Positions 25,498-33,779 of a stretch of DNA of 64,000 bases are shown here, in pieces (the first letter of the stretch is position 1; every line of letters starts with the position of its first letter). Source of the DNA: an uncultured Paracoccaceae bacterium. GTDB taxonomy: Bacteria > Pseudomonadota > Alphaproteobacteria > Rhodobacterales > Rhodobacteraceae. Made by a program: the position numbers and the translations under genes. Location of the stretch: contig CANKYO010000005.1 of NCBI GenBank assembly GCA_947488175.1, positions 62,001-126,000 of the forward strand, read 5' to 3'. The notes under the pieces were generated by a model that was not told the DNA's origin, searched no databases, and worked only from the letters and a program-made list of their open reading frames with translations.

Positions 25498-25980
25498 TTA
25501 TCCCGCCTCCGCGCCGCGCAGGAACGCGCGCGTATCTTCGACCAGCACGACCACCAGACGCAACCAGCACACGGCCAGTCCGATGAAAAACGCCAGTCTG
25601 CCGGGCCATTTAGGCAAGGACAGATCGCCGAAAAAGAAACTGCCATTGGTGGCCGTCGTGGCCAATTCGCGCCAAGCGGCATAGACCAGCGGTGTCAGGG
25701 CGATCAGCCCGACTACCCAGCCGAACAGGATCAACCCCTCCTTGACCCGCACCGGCAGCTGGTTGACCAGTACCTCGACACAGACATGGGCACGCGCCGC
25801 AGTGACCGCTGCCAAAGGCAGTACGATTGCTGCCACCATCAATTCGCGGACGATGACCACGCTGTCGGGCAATGACGTTCCGAACAGGCGCAGGATAACG
25901 TTGACCGTGATCATGGCCCCCATCAGCAGCACCGCCAGGGCCGCAAGCCCCAGCAGAAATGTCTCAACCCGCCTCAGCAT
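25498..25980 (-). CDS. dctQ: TRAP transporter small permease (DctQ)
   Basis: A 160-residue membrane protein with four hydrophobic segments (about residues 7-28, 45-65, 82-105 and 125-145). The N-terminal pattern with V-N-V-I-L-R-L-F-G and the conserved R-E-L after it is typical of DctQ. It bridges the substrate-binding protein and the large permease. The gene lies 6 bases after dctP and directly abuts dctM, so the three are one transcription and translation unit. Confidence 0.92.
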   Translation of the reverse strand: MLRRVETFLLGLAALAVLLMGAMITVNVILRLFGTSLPDSVVIVRELMVAAIVLPLAAVTAARAHVCVEVLVNQLPVRVKEGLILFGWVVGLIALTPLVYAAWRELATTATNGSFFFGDLSLPKWPGRLAFFIGLAVCWLRLVVVLVEDTRAFLRGAEAG

Positions 25981-25986
25981 CGGGGG

Positions 25987-27036
25987 TCAGCTATCGTCCC
26001 ACGGATATCCGTTGGCATCCCGCTCTGCCGCGTATTTCGTGATCAACGCCTTGTATTCCTCAAGGATCGCCGGGCCATCCAGCCCGGTCGCCGTCGCGGT
26101 CGCCGCCCATTCATCCAGATAGGGTGCGCCCATCGCCAGCAGCTTAGCACGCTCCTCCGCAGGCAGTTCGATCACCTCAAGGCCCTGCGCGCGCATATCC
26201 GCGACCGCCTGATCATTCGCACCGGTCAGAATACGGGCGAAATAATCGACCGTATCCGATCCGACCTCTAGCAGCACCGCCTGCTGCTCAGGCGTCAGCG
26301 CATCAAACGCATCCTTGTTCATGAAGGTGCCGACACCGCCGACCTGACCCCAGTTCAGCAACGTATAGCTGTCCATCACTTCGGCCTGTTTCAGCGCCGA
26401 CACCGCATAGGAATAGCCCTGCGAACAATCGATCAGCCCGCTATCCAGCCCCTGATAGGCGTCATAGATCGACATGCGGACCATGTTTGCCCCCATCTCG
26501 CCGAACACTTTTCCATAGGCCCCGACGCCGCGCACCTTCAGCCCGTCGATATCGTCCGCTGTGCGGATGGCAGCGCCATTGCAGCCGATATTAACCTGAC
26601 TGGTGGTGAATGTGCCAAGGTAGACAAGGTTCTTGTCGGCGACCGCAGCTTCTACCGCCGCATTGTTGCGAAACAACTCATCGGTTGCGCGCATGCCGAC
26701 CCAGGCGTCAGGGTTGTCTAGCGGCAGGTCAGCGACACCGTAGGCCACGAATTCCTGCGGATAATAGACGGCGATTACGGTTCCCATGTCGGCCACGCCA
26801 TCGCCAATAGATTGCAGCGCCGCGTTCGCCTTGAATAGCGCACCACCCCACTGGATATCGATCCGCAGATCCCCGCCAGAGCGTTCAGCGACCTGATCGG
26901 CAAACCACTGGATTGCGTTGGCACGCGCGCCGCGATTTGGGCCAGCCTCACCATGGATCAGCACTGTTTCTGCAATGGCGGAACCGGCCAATAGCCCCAT
27001 CGACACGGCAAGCGCCGTGGCTTTGAATAGTTTCAT
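25987..27036 (-). CDS. dctP: TRAP transporter substrate-binding protein (DctP)
   Basis: A 349-residue periplasmic protein with a clear signal peptide (M-K-L-F-K-A-T-A-L-A-V..., cut after A-I-A). The body has the DctP pattern, including the conserved helix region G-L-K-V-R-G-V-G-A-Y-G and a later stretch around the substrate-salt-bridge Arg. The ATG at 27036 is preceded by a strong GGGAGG, six bases away. As the first gene of the 12-gene operon it is likely the most expressed. Ligand identity cannot be read from sequence; the downstream ligase, dehydrogenases and thiolase point to a carboxylate, possibly a dicarboxylate or a ring-derived acid. Confidence 0.94.
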   Translation of the reverse strand: MKLFKATALAVSMGLLAGSAIAETVLIHGEAGPNRGARANAIQWFADQVAERSGGDLRIDIQWGGALFKANAALQSIGDGVADMGTVIAVYYPQEFVAYGVADLPLDNPDAWVGMRATDELFRNNAAVEAAVADKNLVYLGTFTTSQVNIGCNGAAIRTADDIDGLKVRGVGAYGKVFGEMGANMVRMSIYDAYQGLDSGLIDCSQGYSYAVSALKQAEVMDSYTLLNWGQVGGVGTFMNKDAFDALTPEQQAVLLEVGSDTVDYFARILTGANDQAVADMRAQGLEVIELPAEERAKLLAMGAPYLDEWAATATATGLDGPAILEEYKALITKYAAERDANGYPWDDS

Positions 27037-27059
27037 GTTTTCCTCCCTGAATTTCACTA

Positions 27060-27076
27060 TGTAAAACAGTGTTTCA
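27060..27076. promoter_or_regulatory. candidate IclR-type operator upstream of dctP
   Basis: TGTAAAACAGTGTTTCA is an imperfect palindrome (6 of 8 base pairs match around the centre) and resembles operators of IclR relatives such as KdgR, which carry TGAAAC and GTTTCA halves. It lies 24 bases upstream of the dctP start, where a repressor would block transcription. The assignment to the operon's own IclR protein is inference. Confidence 0.4.
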
Positions 27077-27196
27077 TTTTATATCTTAGCGAGATTCTGA
27101 ATCAATCCTCAAGCCCCATTTGGTCTGAAGCGCTGGCCAAGCGGTTCAGCAGACGTGCTGCGTGAATGAAGTTTGAGTGATTTGAGGCGGTTAGCC

Positions 27197-27880
27197 TCAT
27201 TCGCCCGCTTCGCGCATTCCGGCGTTGAATTCCACCTTCAGGGCGGCGAAACGTGCGGAGAGATGATCATGCATTGCCTGTCGCGCGGCACTTGGGCTGC
27301 GGGCGGCGATGGCTTCGATCAGGACCTCGTGTTCGCTTTGCGGCACGGAGAGTGACGCGCGGCTGCGGGCGCGGGCGCGCACGGCGACCCAGTCTGGGTT
27401 AGAACGGATGCGATCCAGCAGCGCAAATGCGGTAAGCAGTGGCCTGTTGCGTGCGCATTGCGCAATCAGCCGGTGGATCGCCCCATCCCACAGCTCGATC
27501 GTTTGCGCATCAGCGACCACTTGGCGCGAGGCAAGGGTGCGCAGGCGTGAAATCTCTTCATCCGTCATTCGGGTGGCACAAAGGGCGGCCAGTTCCGGTT
27601 CGATGCACAGGCGCGCCTCCATCACCTGGAGGGGGTCGGTTTCACCGGCAATGCGTGCGGCCAGATCACCTGTCGGGTCTGAGGGTTGGCCGGCATATGT
27701 ACCGGACCCCTGTTTGCGCCAGACCAACCCTTCGACCTCCAGTTGGTCAAGCGCCTGCCGCACCAGCCGGCGTGATGTGCCAAACCTGTCAGCCAAAGCC
27801 CGTTCCGTTGGCAGGCGGCCATCGGGGGGCAGCTCGGATTCGATCAGTGCCATCAGGCGGGATTTGAGTGGTTCGGTCAT
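27197..27880 (-). CDS. GntR-family (FadR subfamily) transcriptional regulator
   Basis: A 227-residue regulator. Residues 1-70 form the GntR winged helix (L-P-T-E-R-A-L-A-D-R-F-G-T-S-R-R-L-V-R-Q-A-L-D-Q-L), and the rest is an all-helical FCD ligand domain with H-R-L-I-A-Q-C-A-R-N and S-E-H-E-V-L-I-E-A-I as metal/ligand-binding parts. It is the last gene of the ABC transporter/gamma-glutamyltransferase operon, with its ATG overlapping the DUF1028 stop. It probably senses a compound handled by that operon and controls its promoter; a 9-bp perfect inverted repeat there is the likely site. Confidence 0.9.
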   Translation of the reverse strand: MTEPLKSRLMALIESELPPDGRLPTERALADRFGTSRRLVRQALDQLEVEGLVWRKQGSGTYAGQPSDPTGDLAARIAGETDPLQVMEARLCIEPELAALCATRMTDEEISRLRTLASRQVVADAQTIELWDGAIHRLIAQCARNRPLLTAFALLDRIRSNPDWVAVRARARSRASLSVPQSEHEVLIEAIAARSPSAARQAMHDHLSARFAALKVEFNAGMREAGE

Positions 27881-28611
27881 TTTTCCACGGCTTGCGACAG
27901 GCTTGGGCGTCCTTCCGATAGCCTACGTGCCTCTGCCTCGGCAATAGCCGCATCAATGTGGTCGCGCGTGGGGCTGCCGGAAAATGCCTTGGCCGTGGGC
28001 ACGCCGAGTGTGAAATGCACATACCGTTCCTGGGCCACCTGCCAGAGACGGTCGAGTTCTGCCAGCGGATCGGCGTGGTCATCCGCCCGGAGCGATAGCC
28101 ACGGATAATCCTCGCCACGGTGGATCGTCAGCCCGGCGGCCTGCCGCCCCCGTTTATCGCCGCCTGCGGCCTCACCCGCGTGAATGGCTTCAATCAGGCG
28201 TTCGGCCAAGGGGCCGGTGCTGGCCTGAAAGGCGGTGGAGGTTGCTTCGATCACGTCGGGACCGGCGAGCATGTTGCCCGCGACAGAGTGATCGTCACGG
28301 ATTAGATGCCCGGCCCAATCGACGCAATCAGCGCCGGTATGGGCGGCAAAGGCCCCTGTCGCGTCCATCATGTGGGCCTGCCGGATCGCCTGACCGGCAT
28401 CGCGCGCGACCAGATCGGCGAGTACCGTTTCTGCGGATTCAGTTTCCAGCCTTGTGCGCCCCTCGGTTCCCCAGAGCGGGTTGCAGAAGGCCTGGCTGGC
28501 CACCGCCGTGTGGGGGCCGACATAGGGTACCAAGGCGCCGCAGGCAAAAAATTTGGAGGCGACGATCAGGCCGATGTCGTTCCCGTCGCGGGCAATCAGG
28601 CTCCAGGTCAT
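27877..28611 (-). CDS. DUF1028 family protein (putative Ntn-type hydrolase)
   Basis: A 244-residue protein of the DUF1028 family, seen from the N-terminal T-W-S-L-I-A-R-D block, V-A-S-Q-A-F-C-N-P-L-W-G and the D-D-H-S-V-A-G-N-M-L-A-G stretch, a family hallmark. The fold is thought to be Ntn-hydrolase-like, but the reaction is unproven. It is often encoded beside peptide ABC transporters and gamma-glutamyltransferase-like proteins, as here. The start overlaps the preceding enzyme's stop (ATGA). I infer that it works on the same amide or peptide substrate. Confidence 0.87.
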   Translation of the reverse strand: MTWSLIARDGNDIGLIVASKFFACGALVPYVGPHTAVASQAFCNPLWGTEGRTRLETESAETVLADLVARDAGQAIRQAHMMDATGAFAAHTGADCVDWAGHLIRDDHSVAGNMLAGPDVIEATSTAFQASTGPLAERLIEAIHAGEAAGGDKRGRQAAGLTIHRGEDYPWLSLRADDHADPLAELDRLWQVAQERYVHFTLGVPTAKAFSGSPTRDHIDAAIAEAEARRLSEGRPSLSQAVEK

Positions 28612-30395
28612 CGGCCCACCGCATAGGCTTGCATCAGACGCGGGGTTGCGGCGGCGCGCAACACCCCGTCAGGGTCGCGCAAAGCGGCCGTCAGACGCCC
28701 GACGGACCAGGGTTCGGCCACATGGACGACATGGCCACGCGCCCGCAGATCATTGATGACGGCATCGCCAAAGGCGGGTTCCAGCATCATTTCGCCGGGT
28801 TTGGCCTCACGCGGATAGAAGGACCCCTGAAAGTGCATCGAATGGAACAGTGGCGCATCCATGCAGGCCTGCAATTCCATGCCCCAATGGACGAACCGCA
28901 GGAACCAGACCAGTTGCCACTGATCCTGCTGATCGCCGCCAGGTGTGCCGAAGACCATGCGCCGCCCGTCTTCATGCACGGCCAGCGAGGGTGTCAGCGT
29001 CGTGCGCGGTCGTCGTCCCGGGGCCAGCGAGGTCGGTAATCCTGCTTCCAGCCAGAACATTTGCGCGCGGGAGTTCAGTGGAAAGCCAAGGCCGGGTATC
29101 ACCGGGTTCGATTGCAGCCAGCCGCCTGATGGGGTGGCCGCGACCATATTCCCCCAGCGGTCGATGATATCGAGATGCACCGTATCGCCGCGCTTTTCGG
29201 TGAGATGCGCCATTGTGGGTTCTTGCGGGGCAGCATCGGCGGCCCCGAAATCGCGGGCGGCGCGGGTGACGTAGGAGTCGGCCAGATGGCCGAACCCGGG
29301 CACATGACCGGGGCGTTGTTCGAGGCTGGCCTTTGGCCCGATCAGCCGCGCGCGTTCGGCATTGTAGGCATCTGATAGCAGGTGATCCATCGGGATCTCG
29401 CTATGCGCGGGGTCGCCGTAATACGCCTCGCGATCTGCGTAGGAGAGTTTGATGGCCTCGATGATCGTGTGGACGAATTCCGCGCCCAGCGGGTCCAACG
29501 CCGCCAGATCGTGATGTTTCAGGATGGCCAGCGCCTGCAGCAGGACCGGCCCTTGCGACCACGGCCCGGTCTTGTGCACGGTCCAGCCGTGATAGGTATA
29601 GGACAGCGATGGTTCCGTCGTGGCGGACCAGCCTGCCATATCCGATTTGCGCAGCACACCCTTATGCGGTTTGCCGGACACATCCATGATGTTGGCATCC
29701 TGCAGATATGTGTCGATGGCGTCGGCCACGAACCCGTTTGCCCATTCCTTGCGGGCAGCGTCGATCTGGTCTGTGCGGTCATCGCCTGCGGCCTCGCCCG
29801 CGGCGACCAGACGGTCATAGGTGCGGGCCAGATCGGGGTTCTTGAAGATCGTGTTGGGGGCAGGGGCCGTGCGGCCGGGTGTCCAGACTGCGGCGCTGCT
29901 GGGCCAGTGTTCGGCGAAATACTCCGTCAGCCCGTCAATCGTGTTTGCCACCCGTGGCAATACAGGATGGCCGTCGCGGGCGTATCCGATAGCGGGTTCC
30001 AGAACATCGCGCAGGGTCATCGTGCCGTGGTCGCGCAGCATCAGCATCCAGCCGTCAAATGCGCCGGGGATCACGGTTGCCAGCAAACCCGACCCGGGAA
30101 CCAGTGTCAGATCCTGTTCCCGATAGTGCGCGATGGTGGCAGCTGCAGGGGCAGGCCCCTGCGCACATATGACCTGCACGTCCTCGCCAGCCTTCTGAAA
30201 GATGGCGGGCATGTCGCCGGCGGGGCCGTTCAAATGCGGCTCCACAACCTGCAACGTCAGACCGGTTGCGACCGCGGCGTCGAAGGCGTTACCGCCTTTT
30301 TCGAGGATCGACATGCCAACGGCAGAAGCGATCCAATGGGTCGAGGTTGCAACGCCGAAGGTGCCTCGGATTTCAGGACGCGTGGTAAAAGTCAT
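28608..30395 (-). CDS. gamma-glutamyltransferase family protein
   Basis: A 595-residue Ntn-hydrolase of the gamma-glutamyltransferase family. The N-terminal half has G-G-N-A-F-D-A-A-V-A-T near residue 35; the nucleophile Thr lies in R-G-D-T-V-H-L-D-I-I-D near 390, where autocleavage would give two subunits; later conserved parts are G-T-P-G-G-D-Q-Q-D-Q-W. No signal peptide is visible, so it should be cytoplasmic, unlike the periplasmic E. coli enzyme, which fits cleavage of an imported substrate. Members of this branch may be acylases or amidohydrolases rather than glutathione hydrolases. It starts 11 bases after the ABC permease gene. Confidence 0.9.
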   Translation of the reverse strand: MTFTTRPEIRGTFGVATSTHWIASAVGMSILEKGGNAFDAAVATGLTLQVVEPHLNGPAGDMPAIFQKAGEDVQVICAQGPAPAAATIAHYREQDLTLVPGSGLLATVIPGAFDGWMLMLRDHGTMTLRDVLEPAIGYARDGHPVLPRVANTIDGLTEYFAEHWPSSAAVWTPGRTAPAPNTIFKNPDLARTYDRLVAAGEAAGDDRTDQIDAARKEWANGFVADAIDTYLQDANIMDVSGKPHKGVLRKSDMAGWSATTEPSLSYTYHGWTVHKTGPWSQGPVLLQALAILKHHDLAALDPLGAEFVHTIIEAIKLSYADREAYYGDPAHSEIPMDHLLSDAYNAERARLIGPKASLEQRPGHVPGFGHLADSYVTRAARDFGAADAAPQEPTMAHLTEKRGDTVHLDIIDRWGNMVAATPSGGWLQSNPVIPGLGFPLNSRAQMFWLEAGLPTSLAPGRRPRTTLTPSLAVHEDGRRMVFGTPGGDQQDQWQLVWFLRFVHWGMELQACMDAPLFHSMHFQGSFYPREAKPGEMMLEPAFGDAVINDLRARGHVVHVAEPWSVGRLTAALRDPDGVLRAAATPRLMQAYAVGR

Positions 30396-30405
30396 GCGAT
30401 GCCTT

Positions 30406-31275
30406 TCAGTGTTCGCGCGGGTCAAGCGCGTCGCGCAGCCCGTCGCCCAGAAGGTTGAACCCCAACACGACAAGGAAAATCGAAATGCCGGGATAAAGCG
30501 CCATCCAAGGCGCCTGGTTGAGGAAGTTCTTGGCCGTATTCAGCATCGATCCCCAGCTTGGCGACGGGGGTTGCTGGCCCAGGCCGAGGAATGAAAGCGA
30601 CGCCTCCGCAATGATCGCCGTCGCGATGGTCAGGGTTGCCTGCACAAGGATTGGCGGCAAGGCATTCGGCAGGATGTAGCGCGACAGGATCAGCCGTGTC
30701 GGCAAGCCTATGGCATGCGCGGACTCCACGTAATCTTCGACCTTGATATTGATCACCTGGCCGCGGGTCAGGCGGATGAATATCGGTGTGGCGGAGATGC
30801 CAATGGCGATCATTGCGTTAGTCAGGCTCGGCCCCAGAAAGGCCGCCAGCGCGATGGCAAGGATCAGGAAGGGAGCGGCTAATAGCGCTTCAGTACAGCG
30901 CGAAATGATGGCGTCAATCCAGCCACCAAAATAACCGGCCACTATGCCGAGCGGCACCCCGATGGCCACCGCGATCCCGACCGAGATGACCCCCGCAAGG
31001 AGTGACGCCTGCGCCCCCCAGATCATCCGCGACAGCACATCGCGCCCGATCTCATCGGTTCCCATCCAATGGGCCGCAGACGGTGCCTGACGCACCGCAC
31101 CCCAGTCTGTCGCGGCCGGGTCGGGGATTGGCAGGACGGGCGCGAGCAGGGCGATGGCGATAAAGAAGGTCACCAGAATGCCGCCCAACATCGCCGATTT
31201 GTGGCTGCGAAACTTCTTCCAGACCCGGTTTTCGGGTTTGGGGAGTGCTGTGGTGGTCGTTTCAGCAACGGACAT
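30406..31275 (-). CDS. peptide-type ABC transporter permease (DppC-like)
   Basis: A 289-residue permease with six hydrophobic segments and a soluble N terminus. It has the DppC/OppC start (W-K-K-F-R-S-H-K-S-A-M-L-G-G), the G-T-D-E-I-G-R-D-V-L-S-R loop, and the EAA-like coupling motif around E-S-A-H-A-I-G-L-P. It forms the membrane channel with the DppB-like partner, whose stop overlaps its start as TGATG. The substrate class is short peptide or related amide, judging from the linked gamma-glutamyltransferase-like gene. Confidence 0.94.
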   Translation of the reverse strand: MSVAETTTTALPKPENRVWKKFRSHKSAMLGGILVTFFIAIALLAPVLPIPDPAATDWGAVRQAPSAAHWMGTDEIGRDVLSRMIWGAQASLLAGVISVGIAVAIGVPLGIVAGYFGGWIDAIISRCTEALLAAPFLILAIALAAFLGPSLTNAMIAIGISATPIFIRLTRGQVINIKVEDYVESAHAIGLPTRLILSRYILPNALPPILVQATLTIATAIIAEASLSFLGLGQQPPSPSWGSMLNTAKNFLNQAPWMALYPGISIFLVVLGFNLLGDGLRDALDPREH

Positions 31276-32219
31276 CAGGCGCTCCTCAGACGAGGGTTGA
31301 GCAGGAAGTAGGCCATATCCGCCAATAGGTTCATGATGATGAAACCAACCGCAGTCACCAGAACAATGCCCTGCACAACGGCATAGTCGCGGTTGAAGAC
31401 GGCATCGACGACCAGTTTACCAAATCCAGGGATGGTAAATATCTGTTCGGTCAAAACGGCACCCGCGATCAACTCTCCGAACAGCAGGGCCGTTAGGGTA
31501 ACGATGGGCGTTAACGCGTTGCGAAAGGCGTGCTTCAGCACAACCTTGCGCTCTGACAACCCCTTGGCGCGTGCGGTTCGAACATAGTCAGAGGTCAGAA
31601 CCCCCAGCATCGCGGAACGGGTATGGCGCATCAGCGTGGCTGCTAATGCTGTGCCCAGGACAAAGGCGGGCATCAGCATTGTCTTGATCGACAACCAGAA
31701 ATCCTCGCTTAGCGGGACATAGCCCGACGCCGGCAGCAATTGCCATTTCACGGATACCAGCAGGATCAACATGATCCCCAGCCAGAAATTCGGGATAGAC
31801 AGTCCTGAAAGTGCAACAATATTGGCGATGTAATCAGTCAGCGTGCCTTTTTTATAGGCCGACAGGATACCTGCCGGAATTCCGATCAGCACCGCGAAAA
31901 TCAAAGACATCACTGCCAGCTGAATCGTCACGGGCAGCTTTTGCCCGATAAGCTCGGTCACCGGTTGGTTGGTGCGGAACGAGGTGCCCAGATCACCCTG
32001 CAGCGCGTTGCCCACCCAAGTGATGTACTGCACCGGGATCGGATCATTCAGACGGTATTTCTCGCGCAGGAATTCCAGCACCTCTGGGTCACGCTCTTCC
32101 CCGGCCAGAACCAGCAGCGGGTCGCCCGGCAGAAGTTTTTGCAATGCGAAAACGAAGATCGAGATCAGCAGGATCGTCGGGATCGCGATGGCGACGCGGC
32201 GCAGGAAGTATGACAGCAT
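31275..32219 (-). CDS. peptide-type ABC transporter permease (DppB-like)
   Basis: A 314-residue permease with six membrane segments. The start M-L-S-Y-F-L-R-R-V-A-I-A-I-P-T, the L-P-G-D-P region, and the coupling helix V-R-T-A-R-A-K-G-L-S-E-R-K-V are typical of DppB/GsiC. The ATG at 32219 begins this conserved leader; an in-frame upstream extension is not. A 55-base gap to the binding-protein gene holds a strong hairpin. Confidence 0.95.
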   Translation of the reverse strand: MLSYFLRRVAIAIPTILLISIFVFALQKLLPGDPLLVLAGEERDPEVLEFLREKYRLNDPIPVQYITWVGNALQGDLGTSFRTNQPVTELIGQKLPVTIQLAVMSLIFAVLIGIPAGILSAYKKGTLTDYIANIVALSGLSIPNFWLGIMLILLVSVKWQLLPASGYVPLSEDFWLSIKTMLMPAFVLGTALAATLMRHTRSAMLGVLTSDYVRTARAKGLSERKVVLKHAFRNALTPIVTLTALLFGELIAGAVLTEQIFTIPGFGKLVVDAVFNRDYAVVQGIVLVTAVGFIIMNLLADMAYFLLNPRLRSA

Positions 32220-32238
32220 GGAATGCCTCTTGTTGGGT

Positions 32239-32264
32239 GGCCCGACCTCAATCAAGGTCGGGCC
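32239..32264. other. intra-operon stem-loop between binding-protein and permease genes
   Basis: GGCCCGACCT and AGGTCGGGCC pair perfectly over 10 bp around a 6-base loop, just after the binding-protein stop on the minus strand. No U-run follows, so it is not a simple terminator. Such hairpins after binding-protein genes often protect the upstream mRNA from decay and lower permease expression. Confidence 0.6.
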
Positions 32265-32273
32265 GGCTCCACA

Positions 32274-33779
32274 TCACTCAGACAGTGACACGCCTTCCAG
32301 ACGGATCATGCCATCGGGGTAGGGGGTGAAGCCCTCGATCCCGGCATCAAGCGCCGTGATCCAGCTTTGATGATAGAGATAGACCAGCGGTGCTTCGTCG
32401 ATCAGGACGGCGCGGGCCTTGTCATACTCGATCTTGCGGGCCTCCATATCAGCCTGTGTGCGGGCGGCATTCAACGCCGCATCCACATCTGGGTGCGAAA
32501 ATCCACTGTCATTGATGCCGCCATCGGTGGTTACGAACTGGTGGATATTGCCATCAGGATCGACGCGACCGGACCAGCCGATCTGGCTTGCCTGATAGTC
32601 ACCGGCAGACTGGTCGGCCAGCAGGGTCGCAAACTCCTTCGACACAATCTCAACCCGGATGCCCGCCTCTGCCGCCATCGACTGGACAACCTGCATCAAT
32701 TGCAGCGGGATCGTGGTGTTGGGGACCTGTACCGTCAGGTCGACACCGTCGGGATAGCCCGCCTCTGCCAGCAAGGCCTTGGCTTTTTCCACATCGCGTT
32801 CTTCGATCGGGAAATTGGTGTTGTACCAAGGCGAGGTGGGCGGGAAGGACTGGTTGCCCGGGGCATAAGCGCCTTCAAATACCACCTGATTGATCGCGTT
32901 GCGGTCCATGGCATAGCTGAACGCTTGCCGTAGCCGTTTGTCGTTGCCAAAGGGGTTGTCGGCCTTCTCGCCGTTGCCAGTGTTAAAGGTGACGCCCTGA
33001 TAGCCGAGCGATACGGCAGAGACCACATTGATATCTGGGTCCGCTTCGGCCTGCGCCAGATCGGTGGGGGCGAGACGTTCCAGAATATGGATATCGCCCG
33101 ACTGCAGGTTCGCCAGACGCACGGTGGTATCGGGGATCGGGAGGAAGGTCACACTGTCGAAATTGATCGCATCGGCGTTCCAGTAGTCGTCAAACTTGTT
33201 CAGTACAATCCGGTCCTGCGCCACACGTTCGCCAAAGCTAAATGGGCCGGAGCACACCGGCGCGAGCCCGAAATCGACACCCGTTTCGGCGGCAGCGGTA
33301 GGCGAGATCATCATACCGGCCCGGTCTGCCAGTTGCGCCATCACAGTCGCATCAGGCGCGCTAAGGTTCAGTGTCAGGGTGTAATCGCCAGTGACATCAA
33401 CGGAGGTGATTGACGACAATTCAGATTTGCGGCGGCTTTCCTCAAGCGTTTGGGATCGTTCGATATTATCGGCGACGGCCTGTGCATTGAAAGCGGTCCC
33501 ATCGTGGAACACCACACCCTCGCGCACGGTCATGTCGATGGACATGCCATCCTCGGCCACGGTCCATTCGGTGGCGAGTTGCGGAATGATTTCAAGGTCC
33601 GGGGTGATATCGACCAGTTTGTCGCATAGCGACGCATAAACGATGCGGCCTACGAATGTGCGCGACTGGTCGGGGTCCAGAATGTCGGCATCTGATTGCA
33701 GCGCGATGCGCAGGTCTTGCGCCATGGCACCGGTCGCCATCAGCGCCAGTGCGGCAGTTGTCAGTGTCAGGGATTTCAT
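32274..33779 (-). CDS. ABC transporter substrate-binding protein (peptide type, family 5)
   Basis: A 501-residue periplasmic binding protein with a signal peptide (M-K-S-L-T-L-T-T-A-A-L-A-L..., cut after A-M-A). It has the family 5 pattern: I-L-D-P-D-Q-S-R, L-A-T-E-W-T-V-A-E-D-G, and V-R-E-G-V-V-F-H-D-G-T-A-F near residue 95. It captures the substrate for the DppB/DppC/ATPase importer. Two consecutive ATGs lie at 33782 and 33779; the second has a GAGG at better spacing, while the first overlaps the upstream stop (ATGA). The glutathione or dipeptide class is a guess from context. Confidence 0.93.
   Translation of the reverse strand: MKSLTLTTAALALMATGAMAQDLRIALQSDADILDPDQSRTFVGRIVYASLCDKLVDITPDLEIIPQLATEWTVAEDGMSIDMTVREGVVFHDGTAFNAQAVADNIERSQTLEESRRKSELSSITSVDVTGDYTLTLNLSAPDATVMAQLADRAGMMISPTAAAETGVDFGLAPVCSGPFSFGERVAQDRIVLNKFDDYWNADAINFDSVTFLPIPDTTVRLANLQSGDIHILERLAPTDLAQAEADPDINVVSAVSLGYQGVTFNTGNGEKADNPFGNDKRLRQAFSYAMDRNAINQVVFEGAYAPGNQSFPPTSPWYNTNFPIEERDVEKAKALLAEAGYPDGVDLTVQVPNTTIPLQLMQVVQSMAAEAGIRVEIVSKEFATLLADQSAGDYQASQIGWSGRVDPDGNIHQFVTTDGGINDSGFSHPDVDAALNAARTQADMEARKIEYDKARAVLIDEAPLVYLYHQSWITALDAGIEGFTPYPDGMIRLEGVSLSE

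Noticed and set aside
27100..27160. GntR-type operator between the GntR gene and dctP
   Set aside because: The best candidate (TTGGTC and GGCCAA halves) is imperfect and too widely spaced to claim.
29382..30458. 358-residue open frame antisense to the gamma-glutamyltransferase gene
   Set aside because: Shadow frame; the opposite strand has the conserved catalytic block.
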